From JAWLBY01 sp041687455 (GTDB lineage Bacteria; Pseudomonadota; Gammaproteobacteria; Xanthomonadales; Xanthomonadaceae), in NCBI GenBank assembly GCA_041687455.1, contig JAWLBY010000009.1, positions 1 to 64,000 on the forward strand: 64,000 nucleotides of DNA, given 5' to 3'. Within the stretch, counting starts at the first letter, position 1. Every line of letters begins with the position of its first letter. The position numbers and the translations under genes are program-made. The notes beneath the pieces were generated by a model. That model made no database searches and was not told where the DNA came from. It saw only the letters and a list, made by a program, of their open reading frames with translations. Positions 40,901 through 50,219 of this stretch are shown here, one piece after another.

Positions 40901-42405
40901 CCGGCGGCATCGTGTTCTCGGATGGATCGGGCTGGAACTACGGCCGCTTCGACGATCCGGCCGACCCGCGCTACAACTACGTCCGCGAGGTCGACTACTG
41001 CTCGGGCGCCGCGATCGCGCTGAAGAAGGCGCTGTTCGACCAGCTCGGCGGTTTCGATTCGCACTATGCGCCGGCCTATTACGAGGACACCGATCTGGCG
41101 ATGCGCGTGCGTGCCGCCGGCCATCGCGTGCTGTACCAGCCGAAATCGGTCGTCGTGCATTTCGAAGGCGTCACGTCGGGGACCGACACCGGCAGCGGCG
41201 TCAAGGCCTATCAGGTCGTCAACCAGCAGAAGTTCCTTGCCCGCTGGAAGGACGTGCTGGCGACCCACGCGGCGACCGGCACCGACATCGCGATCGCCCG
41301 CGAGCATCGCTGCAAGCGCCATGTGCTGGTGATCGACGCCACGACGCCGACGCCGGACCAGGATTCCGGCTCGGTGCGACTGGTGAACATACTGAAGGTC
41401 CTGCGCGCCGAAGGTTGTGCGGTGACCTTCTTCGCCGACAACCGCGCCTTCGTCGAAGGCTATACCGAACCGCTGCAGCAGCTCGGCGTCGAGGTGCTGT
41501 GGCACCCGTACCTGGCCGATCCGGTGCGCTGGTTCGCCGACAACGGCGCCCGCTTCGACCTGGTGTTCGTCAGTCGCCACTACATCGCGTCGAGCTATGT
41601 CGGCCTGATCCGGACCCATGCACCGCAGGCGCGCTTCGCGTTCGACACCGTCGACCTGCACTACCTGCGCGAGCAACGCGCCGCCGAGCTGTCTGATCGC
41701 GACGACCTGCGCAGGGCCGCTGCCGACACCCGCGCGCGCGAACTGGCGCTGATCCGCGAAGCCGACGTCGCGCTGGTGGTCAGCCCGGTCGAACAGGAAC
41801 TGCTCGCCCGCGACGCACCCGGCGCACGGGTCGATGTGCTGTCGAACGTGCACGAGGTGTTCGGCTGCCGGCGCGACTACGACGAACGCGCCGACCTGAT
41901 GTTCGTCGGCGGCTTCCAGCATCCGCCCAACATCGACGCGGCGACCTGGTTCGCCGAAGCGATCTTCCCGCTCGTGCGTGCCGAGCTGTCCGACGTGCGC
42001 TTCCACATCATCGGCAGCCGTGCGCCGGACCCGGTCGTCGCCCTCGGCGAGCTGCCCGGCGTGGTGTTCCACGGCTTCGTCGAAGACCTCGAACCGCTGC
42101 TCGACGGCATCCGGATCGCGGTCGCGCCGTTGCGCTACGGCGCCGGCGTCAAGGGCAAGGTCAACATGAGCATGAGCTACGGCCAGCCGGTGGTCGCGAC
42201 TCCGATCGCGGTCGAGGGCATGCACCTCGAAGCCGGCCGTGACGTGCTGGTCGCCGCCACTCCGGAACAGTTCGCCGCCGAAGTGGTGCGCCTGTACCGC
42301 GACGCAACCCTGTGGCACACGCTGTCCGCTGCCGGGCTCGTCAACGTCGAACAGCACTTCGGTTTCGACGCCGCACGGCGCGCGGTGCGCGGGCTGTTCG
42401 GGTAG
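37966..42405 (+). CDS. Giant multi-domain glycosyltransferase (GT4-like, coiled coil, GT2, GT4)
   Basis: 1479 residues from GTG 37966, which fits the divergent promoter. Residues 1-220 are an unclear, GT-like N-terminal segment. About 237-625 is a GT-B fold of GT4 type (Leu-His-Val-Leu-His-Gly-Trp-Gly-Gly-Gly-Ser-Glu; later Ser-Thr-Val-Ala-Glu-Thr-Tyr-Ser-Tyr, the Glu-rich nucleotide-sugar motif). About 640-790 is a charged coiled coil. About 855-1090 is a GT2 domain (Ser-Ile-Ile-Val-Pro-Ala-Tyr-Asn-His, Val-Asp-Asp-Cys-Ser, Leu-Asn-Asn-Asp-Thr, Tyr-Tyr-Glu-Asp-Thr-Asp-Leu). About 1110-1479 is a second GT4-type domain (Phe-Val-Gly-Gly-Phe-Gln-His-Pro-Pro-Asn; Gly-Ala-Gly-Val-Lys-Gly-Lys). No membrane helix. 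It probably builds a multi-sugar chain on a surface glycan; no other polysaccharide genes adjoin it. Confidence 0.9.
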   Translation: MNPAPPAAGASPLLCLYRRCPERATDWRPPAPWSAADAIVVADASHDAACRDAGIVRLDPAPERDPAVAALRAAARNHPGRDLLLLDFDAVLPPHAITRLLDAAGRADAAVWSPFADDVAALDPRPANGGPDESQLDRWIWALSDRGLPETRHWSARLSLWRAAAAERIADGADVATGVVPAELTARLCDLLYVDGGTALPPSGGHAPPATIALRTRLHGRGRAPEYPGLSGKPVLLHVLHGWGGGSERFVRDYIAADTTFEHLVLRPSGDPGRHCHGERLELYADPDGAPLRRWPLAAPIATTALASAEYREIFARVRDDFAVGALLVSSLIGHSLDALRSGLPTTVVCHDYFPLWPELHADFGDDARDFSPAALPATLARLGSGFEFVERDAGYWQALREGYVAALLAAGATLVSPTVAVHDNLCRIEPRLAALAWQRIEHGLAPWPAPQPERRRRAADAPLRVLVPGRIRGGKGEALLADLLPTLPDDIEVVLLGCGAAGMRFFGCRGVHAVLDYRREELPARIAELAPDLALLPSTVAETYSYMLSELRSLGLPVLATRLGSFRERISDGIDGLLVAPDATAVSAMLRTLADDRGRLATLQTAEPPPTPSMMAARYAALIRPAPAQVHCSRGSGVELTRAQHDEHEVCRWQARVRRLNTELETQRGELERRADWAASQQRLAEERTRWARSLESDLGTARERLAQSDRRASDLQAELDARTEWALQLQRDHAAEVARLNDDIREIMRQRDEFETERNRILRSSSWRLTAPLRWSRRKLDALLTRAGFMLGRANQLRRRTQMSLKTRGLRGTVARIRRELRPPLPTPAFELPVARPAHDITGIALPAVEAPRASIIVPAYNHIEHSLTCLRALAEQVQRASFEVILVDDCSQDATAELLPQIPGLVYRRNATNLGFIGACNAGAAAARGDYVVFLNNDTAVQPGWLDALLDTFDACPDAGLVGAKLVYPDGRLQEAGGIVFSDGSGWNYGRFDDPADPRYNYVREVDYCSGAAIALKKALFDQLGGFDSHYAPAYYEDTDLAMRVRAAGHRVLYQPKSVVVHFEGVTSGTDTGSGVKAYQVVNQQKFLARWKDVLATHAATGTDIAIAREHRCKRHVLVIDATTPTPDQDSGSVRLVNILKVLRAEGCAVTFFADNRAFVEGYTEPLQQLGVEVLWHPYLADPVRWFADNGARFDLVFVSRHYIASSYVGLIRTHAPQARFAFDTVDLHYLREQRAAELSDRDDLRRAAADTRARELALIREADVALVVSPVEQELLARDAPGARVDVLSNVHEVFGCRRDYDERADLMFVGGFQHPPNIDAATWFAEAIFPLVRAELSDVRFHIIGSRAPDPVVALGELPGVVFHGFVEDLEPLLDGIRIAVAPLRYGAGVKGKVNMSMSYGQPVVATPIAVEGMHLEAGRDVLVAATPEQFAAEVVRLYRDATLWHTLSAAGLVNVEQHFGFDAARRAVRGLFG

Positions 42406-42435
42406 CCGGAACGCAACGCGCATCCAGCGCGGCAG

Positions 42436-42455
42436 ACCGCCGAAAGCACGGCGGT
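42436..42455. terminator. Terminator-like hairpin between convergent genes
   Basis: A 7-bp perfect stem (ACCGCCG / CGGCGGT) with an AAAGCA loop, 30 bases after the glycosyltransferase stop and 22 before the end of the DUF2007 gene. No T-run follows on either strand. Confidence 0.4.
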
Positions 42456-42477
42456 GGGACGCGGCCGATCCGCGGAC

Positions 42478-42756
42478 TCAAGCGACGAACTTGCCGATCG
42501 GCGCCAGCGGATCCTTGAGGTCGTCATCGATCGGAGCCGCGTCCTGCTGCTCGCGCCGCCACTGCGCGATCAGCTCGCGGGCGCGCGCTTCAGCGGGTTC
42601 GCTGACGCAGACCGCAACCAGCCCACTGACCGGCAGCTCGCCGAGCGCGCCGGTCAGGAACTCGCCGCGGACGAAGGCCGCGATGCCCTCGCTTTCCAGC
42701 CGCCCACGGACGAGGTGGGCGTCGATCAGGTTTTCGGCCTCGTAGACAACCCGCAT
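42478..42756 (-). CDS. DUF2007 family protein
   Basis: 92 residues. The fold is a short ACT/PII-like ferredoxin domain: Val-Tyr-Glu-Ala-Glu-Asn-Leu-Ile-Asp-Ala-His-Leu-Val-Arg-Gly-x-Leu-Glu-Ser-Glu, then Gly-Ile-x-Ala-Phe-Val-Arg-Gly and Val-x-Val-x-x-x-Glu-Ala-x-Ala-Arg-Glu-Leu-Ile. This is the pattern of the DUF2007 putative signal-transducing family found next to housekeeping genes. The start ATG at 42756 begins the domain exactly; the frame stays open far upstream but only as an antisense shadow of glnS. The last 20 residues are acidic. Confidence 0.85.
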   Translation of the reverse strand: MRVVYEAENLIDAHLVRGRLESEGIAAFVRGEFLTGALGELPVSGLVAVCVSEPAEARARELIAQWRREQQDAAPIDDDLKDPLAPIGKFVA

Positions 42757-42870
42757 CGGCAGGCTCCGGTCGGTGGCAGCCCCAGCATACGCCGCCGGCC
42801 TCCGATCGGAAGCCGCCTGCGGCGGCGGCGGGCAGTCGCTACACTTGCGGTTTTTCGCCGCCGATTTGCC

Positions 42871-44645
<1,775 letters not shown>

Positions 44646-44646
<1 letters not shown>

Positions 44647-45002
44647 TGCGCGCGCTGCTCGTCGTGCTGCTCGCCGCGTGGCTGCTCGCTGCCTGCGGCA
44701 GCGGCATCGGCCGCGCCCGCGCAGAACCGGCGGCCGCGAAAGCGGACCAGGCCGTCGGCGAAGTCGACTACAGTTGCACGACCGACGCCGACTGCGAGGT
44801 AAAGAATGTCGGCAACTGTTGCGGCTACTACCCGGCCTGCGTCAATCGCGACAGCCCGACCTTCCCCGAGCAGGTCCGGGCGGCCTGCGAGCGCGAAGGG
44901 CGGATGGCGGTGTGCGGTTTTCCGTCGATCAGCGGCTGTGTCTGCCGCAACCGGCGCTGCGAAGCGCTGACCGGACCCGGCGGCGACAAGGAGCTGCAGT
45001 AG
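44646..45002 (+). CDS. Small cysteine-rich lipoprotein
   Basis: 118 residues. The signal sequence ends in Leu-Ala-Ala-Cys (lipobox, Cys near residue 17), so it is lipid-anchored. The mature part has eight Cys in a Cys-Thr-x-Asp-Ala-Asp-Cys, Asn-Cys-Cys-Gly-Tyr-Tyr-x-x-Cys, Ala-Cys, Val-Cys, Gly-Cys-Val-Cys and Arg-Cys pattern, resembling small disulphide-rich periplasmic modules. Its ATG shares the final A of the glnS TGA, so it is translated from the same mRNA. No known function. Confidence 0.78.
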
Positions 45003-45004
45003 CG

Positions 45005-45577
45005 ATGCTGTACGGCCAGATCCATCTGACGCTGCCGGCCTGGGTCCACCAGGAACTCGACCACGGCAAGCTCTACCCCAGCGACGAGGACAAGGTCGGC
45101 CTGGCGATCGAACTGTCGCGCCGCAACATCGAGGCTGGCAGCGGCGGGCCGTTCGGCGCGGCGGTGTTCGACGCTGGCGGCCGGCTGCTCGGTGTCGGCG
45201 TCAATCGGGTCGTCCCGCAGACCTGTTCGGTCGCGCACGCCGAGATGCTGGCCCTCATGTGTGCGCAGCAGCGCACGCAGCAGTTCCGGCTCAACGATCC
45301 GGCCGGCGGTCTGCCCGCGCCGGTCACGCTGGCGACCTCGGCGCAGCCCTGCTGCATGTGCTACGGCGCGAGTTTCTGGGCCGGCATCGACGTGCTGCTG
45401 ATCGGCGCCCGGGCCGACGATGTGATGTCGCTGACCGAGTTCGACGAAGGCCCGCTGCCGGCCGACTGGATCGGCGAACTCGAGCGTCGCGGCATCGCGG
45501 TGCGTCGTGATGTGCGGCGCGACGCAGCATGTGCGGTGCTGCAGGCATATTCGCAGCGCGGCGGCACCGCATACTGA
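45005..45577 (+). CDS. Nucleoside/nucleobase deaminase (cytidine deaminase-like fold)
   Basis: 190 residues from ATG 45005. Zinc deaminase: His-Ala-Glu supplies the first Zn ligand and the catalytic Glu, and Pro-Cys-Cys-Met-Cys supplies the two other ligands. Gly-Gly-Pro-Phe-Gly-Ala-Ala-Val and Asn-x-Val-Val-x-x-x-x-x-Val-Ala-His-Ala-Glu match the guanine-deaminase/TadA-like branch more than cytidine deaminase proper. The substrate cannot be fixed by sequence. It begins two bases after the lipoprotein stop, forming a glnS-lipoprotein-deaminase run. Confidence 0.88.
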   Translation: MLYGQIHLTLPAWVHQELDHGKLYPSDEDKVGLAIELSRRNIEAGSGGPFGAAVFDAGGRLLGVGVNRVVPQTCSVAHAEMLALMCAQQRTQQFRLNDPAGGLPAPVTLATSAQPCCMCYGASFWAGIDVLLIGARADDVMSLTEFDEGPLPADWIGELERRGIAVRRDVRRDAACAVLQAYSQRGGTAY

Positions 45578-45603
45578 CACCGCGCCTCTGCGCTTTGGCT
45601 CCA

Positions 45604-45680
45604 CCTGTGGGTGCGGCTTCGGCCGCGATCTTCCTGCTGCCACCGACGACCGATGCTCGCGGCCGGGGCCGCTCCCACCG
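45604..45680. repeat. REP-like inverted pair upstream of dnaG
   Basis: A left arm CCTGTGGGTGCGGCTTCGGC (from 45604) and a right arm GCGGCCGGGGCCGCTCCCAC (from 45658) form an imperfect inverted pair around a 24-base spacer. It is the purine-poor variant of the TGTAGGAG(C/G)GGCTTCAGCC family elsewhere in the window and fills most of the 157-base spacer before dnaG. Confidence 0.7.
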
Positions 45681-45734
45681 AGAGCCTGCAGACTGCAGTT
45701 GCCAATCACCGATCCGGAGCCACGAACGCGGTCC

Positions 45735-47459
45735 ATGCGCATCCCCGACGCCTTCCTCGACGAACTGCTGGCGCGCACCGACGTCGTCGAGGTGATCGGC
45801 GCTCGGCTGCCGCTCAAGCGCAAGGGCCGCGAATACAGCGCACTGTGTCCGTTCCACGACGAGCGTACGCCGAGCTTCTGGGTCAGCCCGACCAAGCAGT
45901 TCTACCACTGCTTCGGCTGCGGCGCGCACGGCACCGCGCTGCGCTTCCTGATGGAGTACGACAAGCTCGAGTTTCTCGACGCGGTCGAGGAGCTGGCCCG
46001 GCAGGCCGGCATGGAAGTGCCGCGCGAAACGCGCCAGCAGCATGCAAGCAGCGACTTCGACGAAATGCATGCAGTCTGCGACGATGCCGCGCGCTTCTTC
46101 GAGCAGCAGTTGACCGGCAGCACCAAGGCACAGCAGTACCTGCAGCGGCGCGGTGTCGACGCGGAAAACCGGCGGCGGTTCCGGATCGGCTACGCGCCGG
46201 ACGGTTGGGATGCGCTGAAGCTCGCGCTCGGCAGCGATCCGAAACGACTGAACCTGCTCGAGCGGGTCGGCCTGCTGTCGAAGAATGACAGCGGCCGCAG
46301 TTACGACAAGTTCCGCGACCGGCTGATCTTCCCGATCGCCGACCGACGCGGCCGCACGATCGCGTTCGGCGGCCGCGTGCTCGATGCCGAGGCCAGCCCG
46401 AAGTACCTGAACTCGCCGGAGACGCCGCTGTTCCACAAGGGACGCGAGCTGTACGGTCTGTGGCAGGTGCGGCAGGCGCACGCGAAGATCCCGCGGCTGA
46501 TCGTCGTCGAGGGTTACATGGACGTCGTTTCGCTGTTCCAGTACGGCGTGACGACGGCGGTGGCAACGCTCGGCACCGCCACCACGCCCGACCACGCCGA
46601 ATTGCTGTTCCGCAACAGCGCCGATGTCTATTTCTGCTTCGACGGCGACCGTGCCGGCCGCGCCGCCGCGTGGAAGGCACTCGAATCGGTGCTGCCGCGG
46701 ATGAAGGACGGCCGGCAGGCATTCTTCCTGTTCCTGCCGGAAGGCGACGATCCGGACTCGCTTGTCCGGCGCGACGGTGCCGCCGGCTTCGACCGGCAAT
46801 TGCAGGCGGCCATTCCGCTGTCGGAATTTTTCTTCCGCGAACTCGCCCAGGATGTCCGGCTCGACACGCTCGACGGCAAGGCGCGTTTTGCCGAGCGCTG
46901 CAAGCCGCTGCTGCAGCAGATTCCCGACGGTGCGTTCGCCGACCTGATGCAGGCGCGGCTGCGCGAGCTGACCGGGCTTGCTGCGAAGTCAACGGCGTCG
47001 CCGATGCACGCGCAGGCTCGTTCCACGCGACCGCGCATCAGTCACGCCGCGCCGAAGCGCAGCCTCGTGCGCACGGCGGTCGCGCTGCTGCTGCAGCAGC
47101 CGCGGCTCGCCGCCGATGTGATGCCGCCCTACCCGTTCGCCGCTTTGCGTCAGCCGGGAGTTGCGCTGCTGATCGAGCTGCTGGATCTGTGCGCCAGCCG
47201 CCCGGGCATCACGACCGGATCGATTCTCGAACAGTTCTCCGAGCGGGAAGAAGCAGCGTCGCTGCACAAGCTGGCACTGCAGGAATTCCCCGGCGACGAG
47301 ACCACCTGGCGCAGCGAGCTGCACGGCGCGATCGCGCAGTTGACACGGCAGACGCTGCAGCAGCGGCTCGACGACCTGCGTGCCAGACAGGCGCAGGAAG
47401 GGCTCGATGATGCGGAAAAGCGCGAGCTGCTCGAACTGCTGCGGGCGCGGGTGCAGTAG
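45735..47459 (+). CDS. dnaG: DNA primase
   Basis: 574 residues from ATG 45735. Makes RNA primers for replication. The zinc-binding N-terminus has Cys-Pro-Phe-His and Cys-Phe-Gly-Cys (about 39-63). The core polymerase has Arg-Phe-Arg-Ile-Gly-Tyr-Ala-Pro and Phe-Gly-Gly-Arg-Val-Leu. The TOPRIM part has Val-Val-Glu-Gly-Tyr-Met-Asp and Phe-Asp-Gly-Asp-x-Ala-Gly. A helical C-terminal helicase-binding region (about 440-574) completes a normal-length protein. Unlike the usual rpsU-dnaG-rpoD operon, here it follows a deaminase and is followed by convergent cyoE, so it has been separated from its normal partners. Confidence 0.97.
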   Translation: MRIPDAFLDELLARTDVVEVIGARLPLKRKGREYSALCPFHDERTPSFWVSPTKQFYHCFGCGAHGTALRFLMEYDKLEFLDAVEELARQAGMEVPRETRQQHASSDFDEMHAVCDDAARFFEQQLTGSTKAQQYLQRRGVDAENRRRFRIGYAPDGWDALKLALGSDPKRLNLLERVGLLSKNDSGRSYDKFRDRLIFPIADRRGRTIAFGGRVLDAEASPKYLNSPETPLFHKGRELYGLWQVRQAHAKIPRLIVVEGYMDVVSLFQYGVTTAVATLGTATTPDHAELLFRNSADVYFCFDGDRAGRAAAWKALESVLPRMKDGRQAFFLFLPEGDDPDSLVRRDGAAGFDRQLQAAIPLSEFFFRELAQDVRLDTLDGKARFAERCKPLLQQIPDGAFADLMQARLRELTGLAAKSTASPMHAQARSTRPRISHAAPKRSLVRTAVALLLQQPRLAADVMPPYPFAALRQPGVALLIELLDLCASRPGITTGSILEQFSEREEAASLHKLALQEFPGDETTWRSELHGAIAQLTRQTLQQRLDDLRARQAQEGLDDAEKRELLELLRARVQ

Positions 47460-47480
47460 GCACCACCGGGCATCCGCCCC

Positions 47481-47555
47481 TGTAGGAGCTTCAGCGGCGA
47501 CCGGGCTGGAACAGTTTACGGTGGTCGCGGGTCGCCGCTGAAGCGGCTCCTGCAA
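47481..47555. repeat. REP-like inverted pair between dnaG and cyoE
   Basis: TGTAGGAGCTTCAGCGGCGA (from 47481; the left arm lacks about three bases of the canonical unit) pairs with GTCGCCGCTGAAGCGGCTCC (47531-47550) across a 28-base spacer. Sited between two convergent stops, it may act as a bidirectional terminator. Confidence 0.8.
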
Positions 47556-47575
47556 CCGGCTTCGGCGATGCTGCG

Positions 47576-48478
47576 TCAGCCCGCCCGGAACTCGATCGCC
47601 GCGGTGGCCGACGCCGGCATCAGATAGTGGTCGGCGAGCAGGAATGCGAACAGCGCCATCAGGTACACGATCGAGTAGTTGAACACCTCCATCGCGAAAC
47701 GCTCGCCGGGGGGATTCAGCAGTCGTACCGCGTACCAGACGAACGCCGCGCCGAGCACCAGCGCGCCGCCGAGGTAGAACAGGCCGCTCATTCCGGTCAG
47801 CCACGGCAGCACCGTCACGACGACCAGCAGCACGGTATAGAACAGCACGTGCCAGCGGGTGTATTCGACGCCGTAGACGACCGGCAGCATCGGGATCATC
47901 GCGCGCGCGTAGTCCTCGCGGCGGTAGATCGCCAGTGCCCAGAAATGCGGTGGCGTCCAGACGAAGATGATCAGCACCAGCAGCAGTGCGTGCGGATGCA
48001 GCTCGCCGGTCACGGCCACCCAGCCGAGCGCTGGCGGGGCGGCGCCGGCGAGGCCACCGATGACGATGTTCTGCGGCGTCGCCCGTTTCAGGAATCCGGT
48101 GTAGACGACCGCGTAACCGATCAGCGAGCCAAAGGTCAGCACTGCGGCCAGCGCATTGACCTGCCAGACCAGCAGCACCATCGACAGCGCGGCGAGCAGC
48201 AGCGCGAATCCGAGCACCTGGCCGCTGCGCAGCGCGCCGGTCGGCAGCGGGCGATGTGAGGTGCGCGCCATCACCGCGTCGATCTTCTGGTCGATCAGAT
48301 GATTGATCGCGGCGGCCGACGCGGCGGCGAGCCAGATGCCGAGGCTGCCGAACAGCAGCGCCCGCCACGGAGGCAGCCCGGGCACCGCAAGCAACATGCC
48401 GACGACCGCGGTGAACACGATCAGCGCGACGACACGCGGCTTGGTCAGTGCCCAGTACTGGCTGGCGATCGAACTCAT
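47576..48478 (-). CDS. cyoE: Protohaem IX farnesyltransferase (haem O synthase)
   Basis: 300 residues from ATG 48478. A UbiA-family prenyltransferase with about nine membrane helices that adds a farnesyl group to haem B. The two aspartate motifs are Asn-His-Leu-Ile-Asp-Gln-Lys-Ile-Asp-Ala-Val-Met-Ala-Arg-Thr (about 60-74) and Tyr-Arg-Arg-Glu-Asp-Tyr-Ala-Arg-Ala. Lys-Pro-Arg-Val-Val near the start is also conserved. It lies 35 bases after ctaA and supplies its substrate, haem O, within the cytochrome oxidase biogenesis block. Confidence 0.96.
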   Translation of the reverse strand: MSSIASQYWALTKPRVVALIVFTAVVGMLLAVPGLPPWRALLFGSLGIWLAAASAAAINHLIDQKIDAVMARTSHRPLPTGALRSGQVLGFALLLAALSMVLLVWQVNALAAVLTFGSLIGYAVVYTGFLKRATPQNIVIGGLAGAAPPALGWVAVTGELHPHALLLVLIIFVWTPPHFWALAIYRREDYARAMIPMLPVVYGVEYTRWHVLFYTVLLVVVTVLPWLTGMSGLFYLGGALVLGAAFVWYAVRLLNPPGERFAMEVFNYSIVYLMALFAFLLADHYLMPASATAAIEFRAG

Positions 48479-48513
48479 TCGCGGGCCCTGTTCGGAGGGA
48501 TTGTGCCGGTGAC

Positions 48514-49662
48514 TCAGGATGCCGGCGGTGCGGACGGCTCGCGCAGGCGCGCCATCAGGCTGATCATCACCGCGAGCAGCAGCAGTGCCCCGGCATTGTG
48601 CGCGGTCGCCATCCACAGCGGAAGCGCGAACACGACGTTGCCGATGCCGAGTGCGACCTGCAGGCCGAGCGCGATCGCGAGCCCCCAGCCCCAACCCGAC
48701 AGGCCCGGCGCGCGGCGCAGCTTCAGCGCCAGCATCAGCAGGTGACCGAACACCAGCAGCGCGAACAGCCGATGACTGAGCTGGATCGCGGCGCGGGCCG
48801 GCCCATCCAGCACGCCGCCTTCGTAATCGACGCCGATGCCGCGCCAGAGCACGAACGCCTCGCCGAAATCGGTTTCCGGCCACCACTGGCCGAGGCAGGT
48901 CGGAAAGTCGGTACCGCAGGCCAGTGCCGCGTAATTGGCGGTGACCCAGCCGCCGAGCGCGATCTGCACCGCCAGCAGGCCGATGCCGACCGCCCCGACC
49001 CGCTTCAGTCGGCTCGCGTTGCCGGCCAGCAATTGCGTGCCGGGCGTACTGCGCCAGGCCATCCACAGCAGCAGCGAAAAGGTCGTCAGTCCGCCGAGCA
49101 GATGTCCCATCACCACCACCGGCTTGAGCAGCCATGTCACGGTCCACATGCCGAGCATGGCCTGGAACACGATCACCGCCAGTGTCGCCGTCGCCAGCGC
49201 CGCCATCCCGTGTCCGCGCCAGCGCCAGGCGCAGCCCAGCAGCACCGCCTCGGCCGCGAACGCAAGCAGCGAAGACGGCAGGTAGAGTTTCGCGATGTAC
49301 AGGGCGATAGCGGCACCGACTGCGATGCCGCAGCCGATCACGATCGCGACGCCGCGGCGCCGCGTGCGCACCGCGAGCAGCGCCAGCGTCGCGACCAGCA
49401 GGCCGAGCGTCGCGGCGAGGTGACGATGCACCTGCTCACGCCATGCCTTGTCGGATTCGACCGCACGCTGCGGGAAGGCCAGGTTCGCCTGCTCGACATG
49501 GCCAGGTTCGACCGGCCAGGTGATGCGTCCGTAACAGGTCGGCCAGTCCGGGCACGACAGGCCGGCGTGCGACAGCCGCACGAACGCGCCGAACACGATC
49601 ACGATGCCGGCCAGCGCCACCGCGAGCCAGGCGATCCGATGGAAATGACGGTGCAGGTTCAT
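48514..49662 (-). CDS. ctaA: Haem A synthase (COX15/CtaA family)
   Basis: 382 residues, eight membrane helices in two similar halves. Oxidises the C8 methyl of haem O to a formyl, giving haem A for cytochrome aa3. Visible are Gly-Ala-Phe-Val-Arg-Leu-Ser-His-Ala-Gly-Leu-Ser-Cys-Pro-Asp-Trp-Pro, His-Arg-His-Leu-Ala-Ala, Gly-His-Leu-Leu-Gly-Gly and Leu-Ser-His-Arg-Leu-Phe, which supply the haem-ligating His. Cys-Gly-Thr-Asp-Phe-Pro-x-Cys is the Cys pair of the second half. It starts 17 bases after the Sco-like gene on the same strand. Confidence 0.95.
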   Translation of the reverse strand: MNLHRHFHRIAWLAVALAGIVIVFGAFVRLSHAGLSCPDWPTCYGRITWPVEPGHVEQANLAFPQRAVESDKAWREQVHRHLAATLGLLVATLALLAVRTRRRGVAIVIGCGIAVGAAIALYIAKLYLPSSLLAFAAEAVLLGCAWRWRGHGMAALATATLAVIVFQAMLGMWTVTWLLKPVVVMGHLLGGLTTFSLLLWMAWRSTPGTQLLAGNASRLKRVGAVGIGLLAVQIALGGWVTANYAALACGTDFPTCLGQWWPETDFGEAFVLWRGIGVDYEGGVLDGPARAAIQLSHRLFALLVFGHLLMLALKLRRAPGLSGWGWGLAIALGLQVALGIGNVVFALPLWMATAHNAGALLLLAVMISLMARLREPSAPPAS

Positions 49663-49679
49663 TGAAGTCTCCGGTCCCG

Positions 49680-50219
49680 TCAGCGCAGCAATCGACCGAG
49701 ATCCTTGCGCAGCTCCGACGGATCGAAGCCGGCCGGATAGTGCAGCACCAGGAAACCGTGCGGATCGATCAGCGCGACCTCCGGTTGCTCACCGTCGAGC
49801 GGCGCCGCCAGCGGTCCTGGCAGGGCGCCGTCGAGGCGCAGCGCCGGCAGCGGCACTGCGTCCGTGCCGTTACCGGCGATCCGGAACAGATGCAGCCGCC
49901 CGGCATGCCGGCCGAGCGACTCGCGCACCCGCGGCAGCATGTCGAGACGCTCCCTGCAGTCGGCCGCGCAGGTTGCCGGCACGCGCGCGAGCAGGGTCCA
50001 CTCGTGCTCGGTGTTCTCCCACGACCACGGCCGGCCGTCGTCGCTGCGGGTCGCGCCGATGCCGTGCATCGGCAGCGGCGGTTCGAGCAGCTCGCCGAAA
50101 TTGCGCGTGCGCGGTGGCTCCCAGCCTCCGAAGCGCAAGCCCACCGCGATCACGAACGGCAGCAGGAACAACAGAGCGATCAGGCCGAGCTTGAGCCGGC
50201 TGCGGGTAGCGGAAGTCAT
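49680..50219 (-). CDS. Sco1-like cytochrome oxidase assembly protein
   Basis: 179 residues from ATG 50219, overlapping the SURF1 stop by four bases. An N-terminal membrane anchor (Leu-Gly-Leu-Ile-Ala-Leu-Leu-Phe-Leu-Leu-Pro) precedes a periplasmic thioredoxin-like domain. Its Thr-Cys-Ala-Ala-Asp-Cys supplies a Cys-x3-Cys pair in the place where Sco1 binds copper, and Ala-Leu-Ile-Asp-Pro-His-Gly-Phe is the matching late strand. It is shorter and more divergent than true Sco1, so copper delivery to the oxidase is likely but not certain. Location between SURF1 and ctaA supports the role. Confidence 0.85.
   Translation of the reverse strand: MTSATRSRLKLGLIALLFLLPFVIAVGLRFGGWEPPRTRNFGELLEPPLPMHGIGATRSDDGRPWSWENTEHEWTLLARVPATCAADCRERLDMLPRVRESLGRHAGRLHLFRIAGNGTDAVPLPALRLDGALPGPLAAPLDGEQPEVALIDPHGFLVLHYPAGFDPSELRKDLGRLLR

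Noticed and set aside
39403..42423. A 1006-codon open frame antisense to the giant glycosyltransferase
   Set aside because: Typical GC-rich shadow: no domain, repetitive Arg/Gln/Asp-rich composition, and the sense strand encodes clear GT domains.
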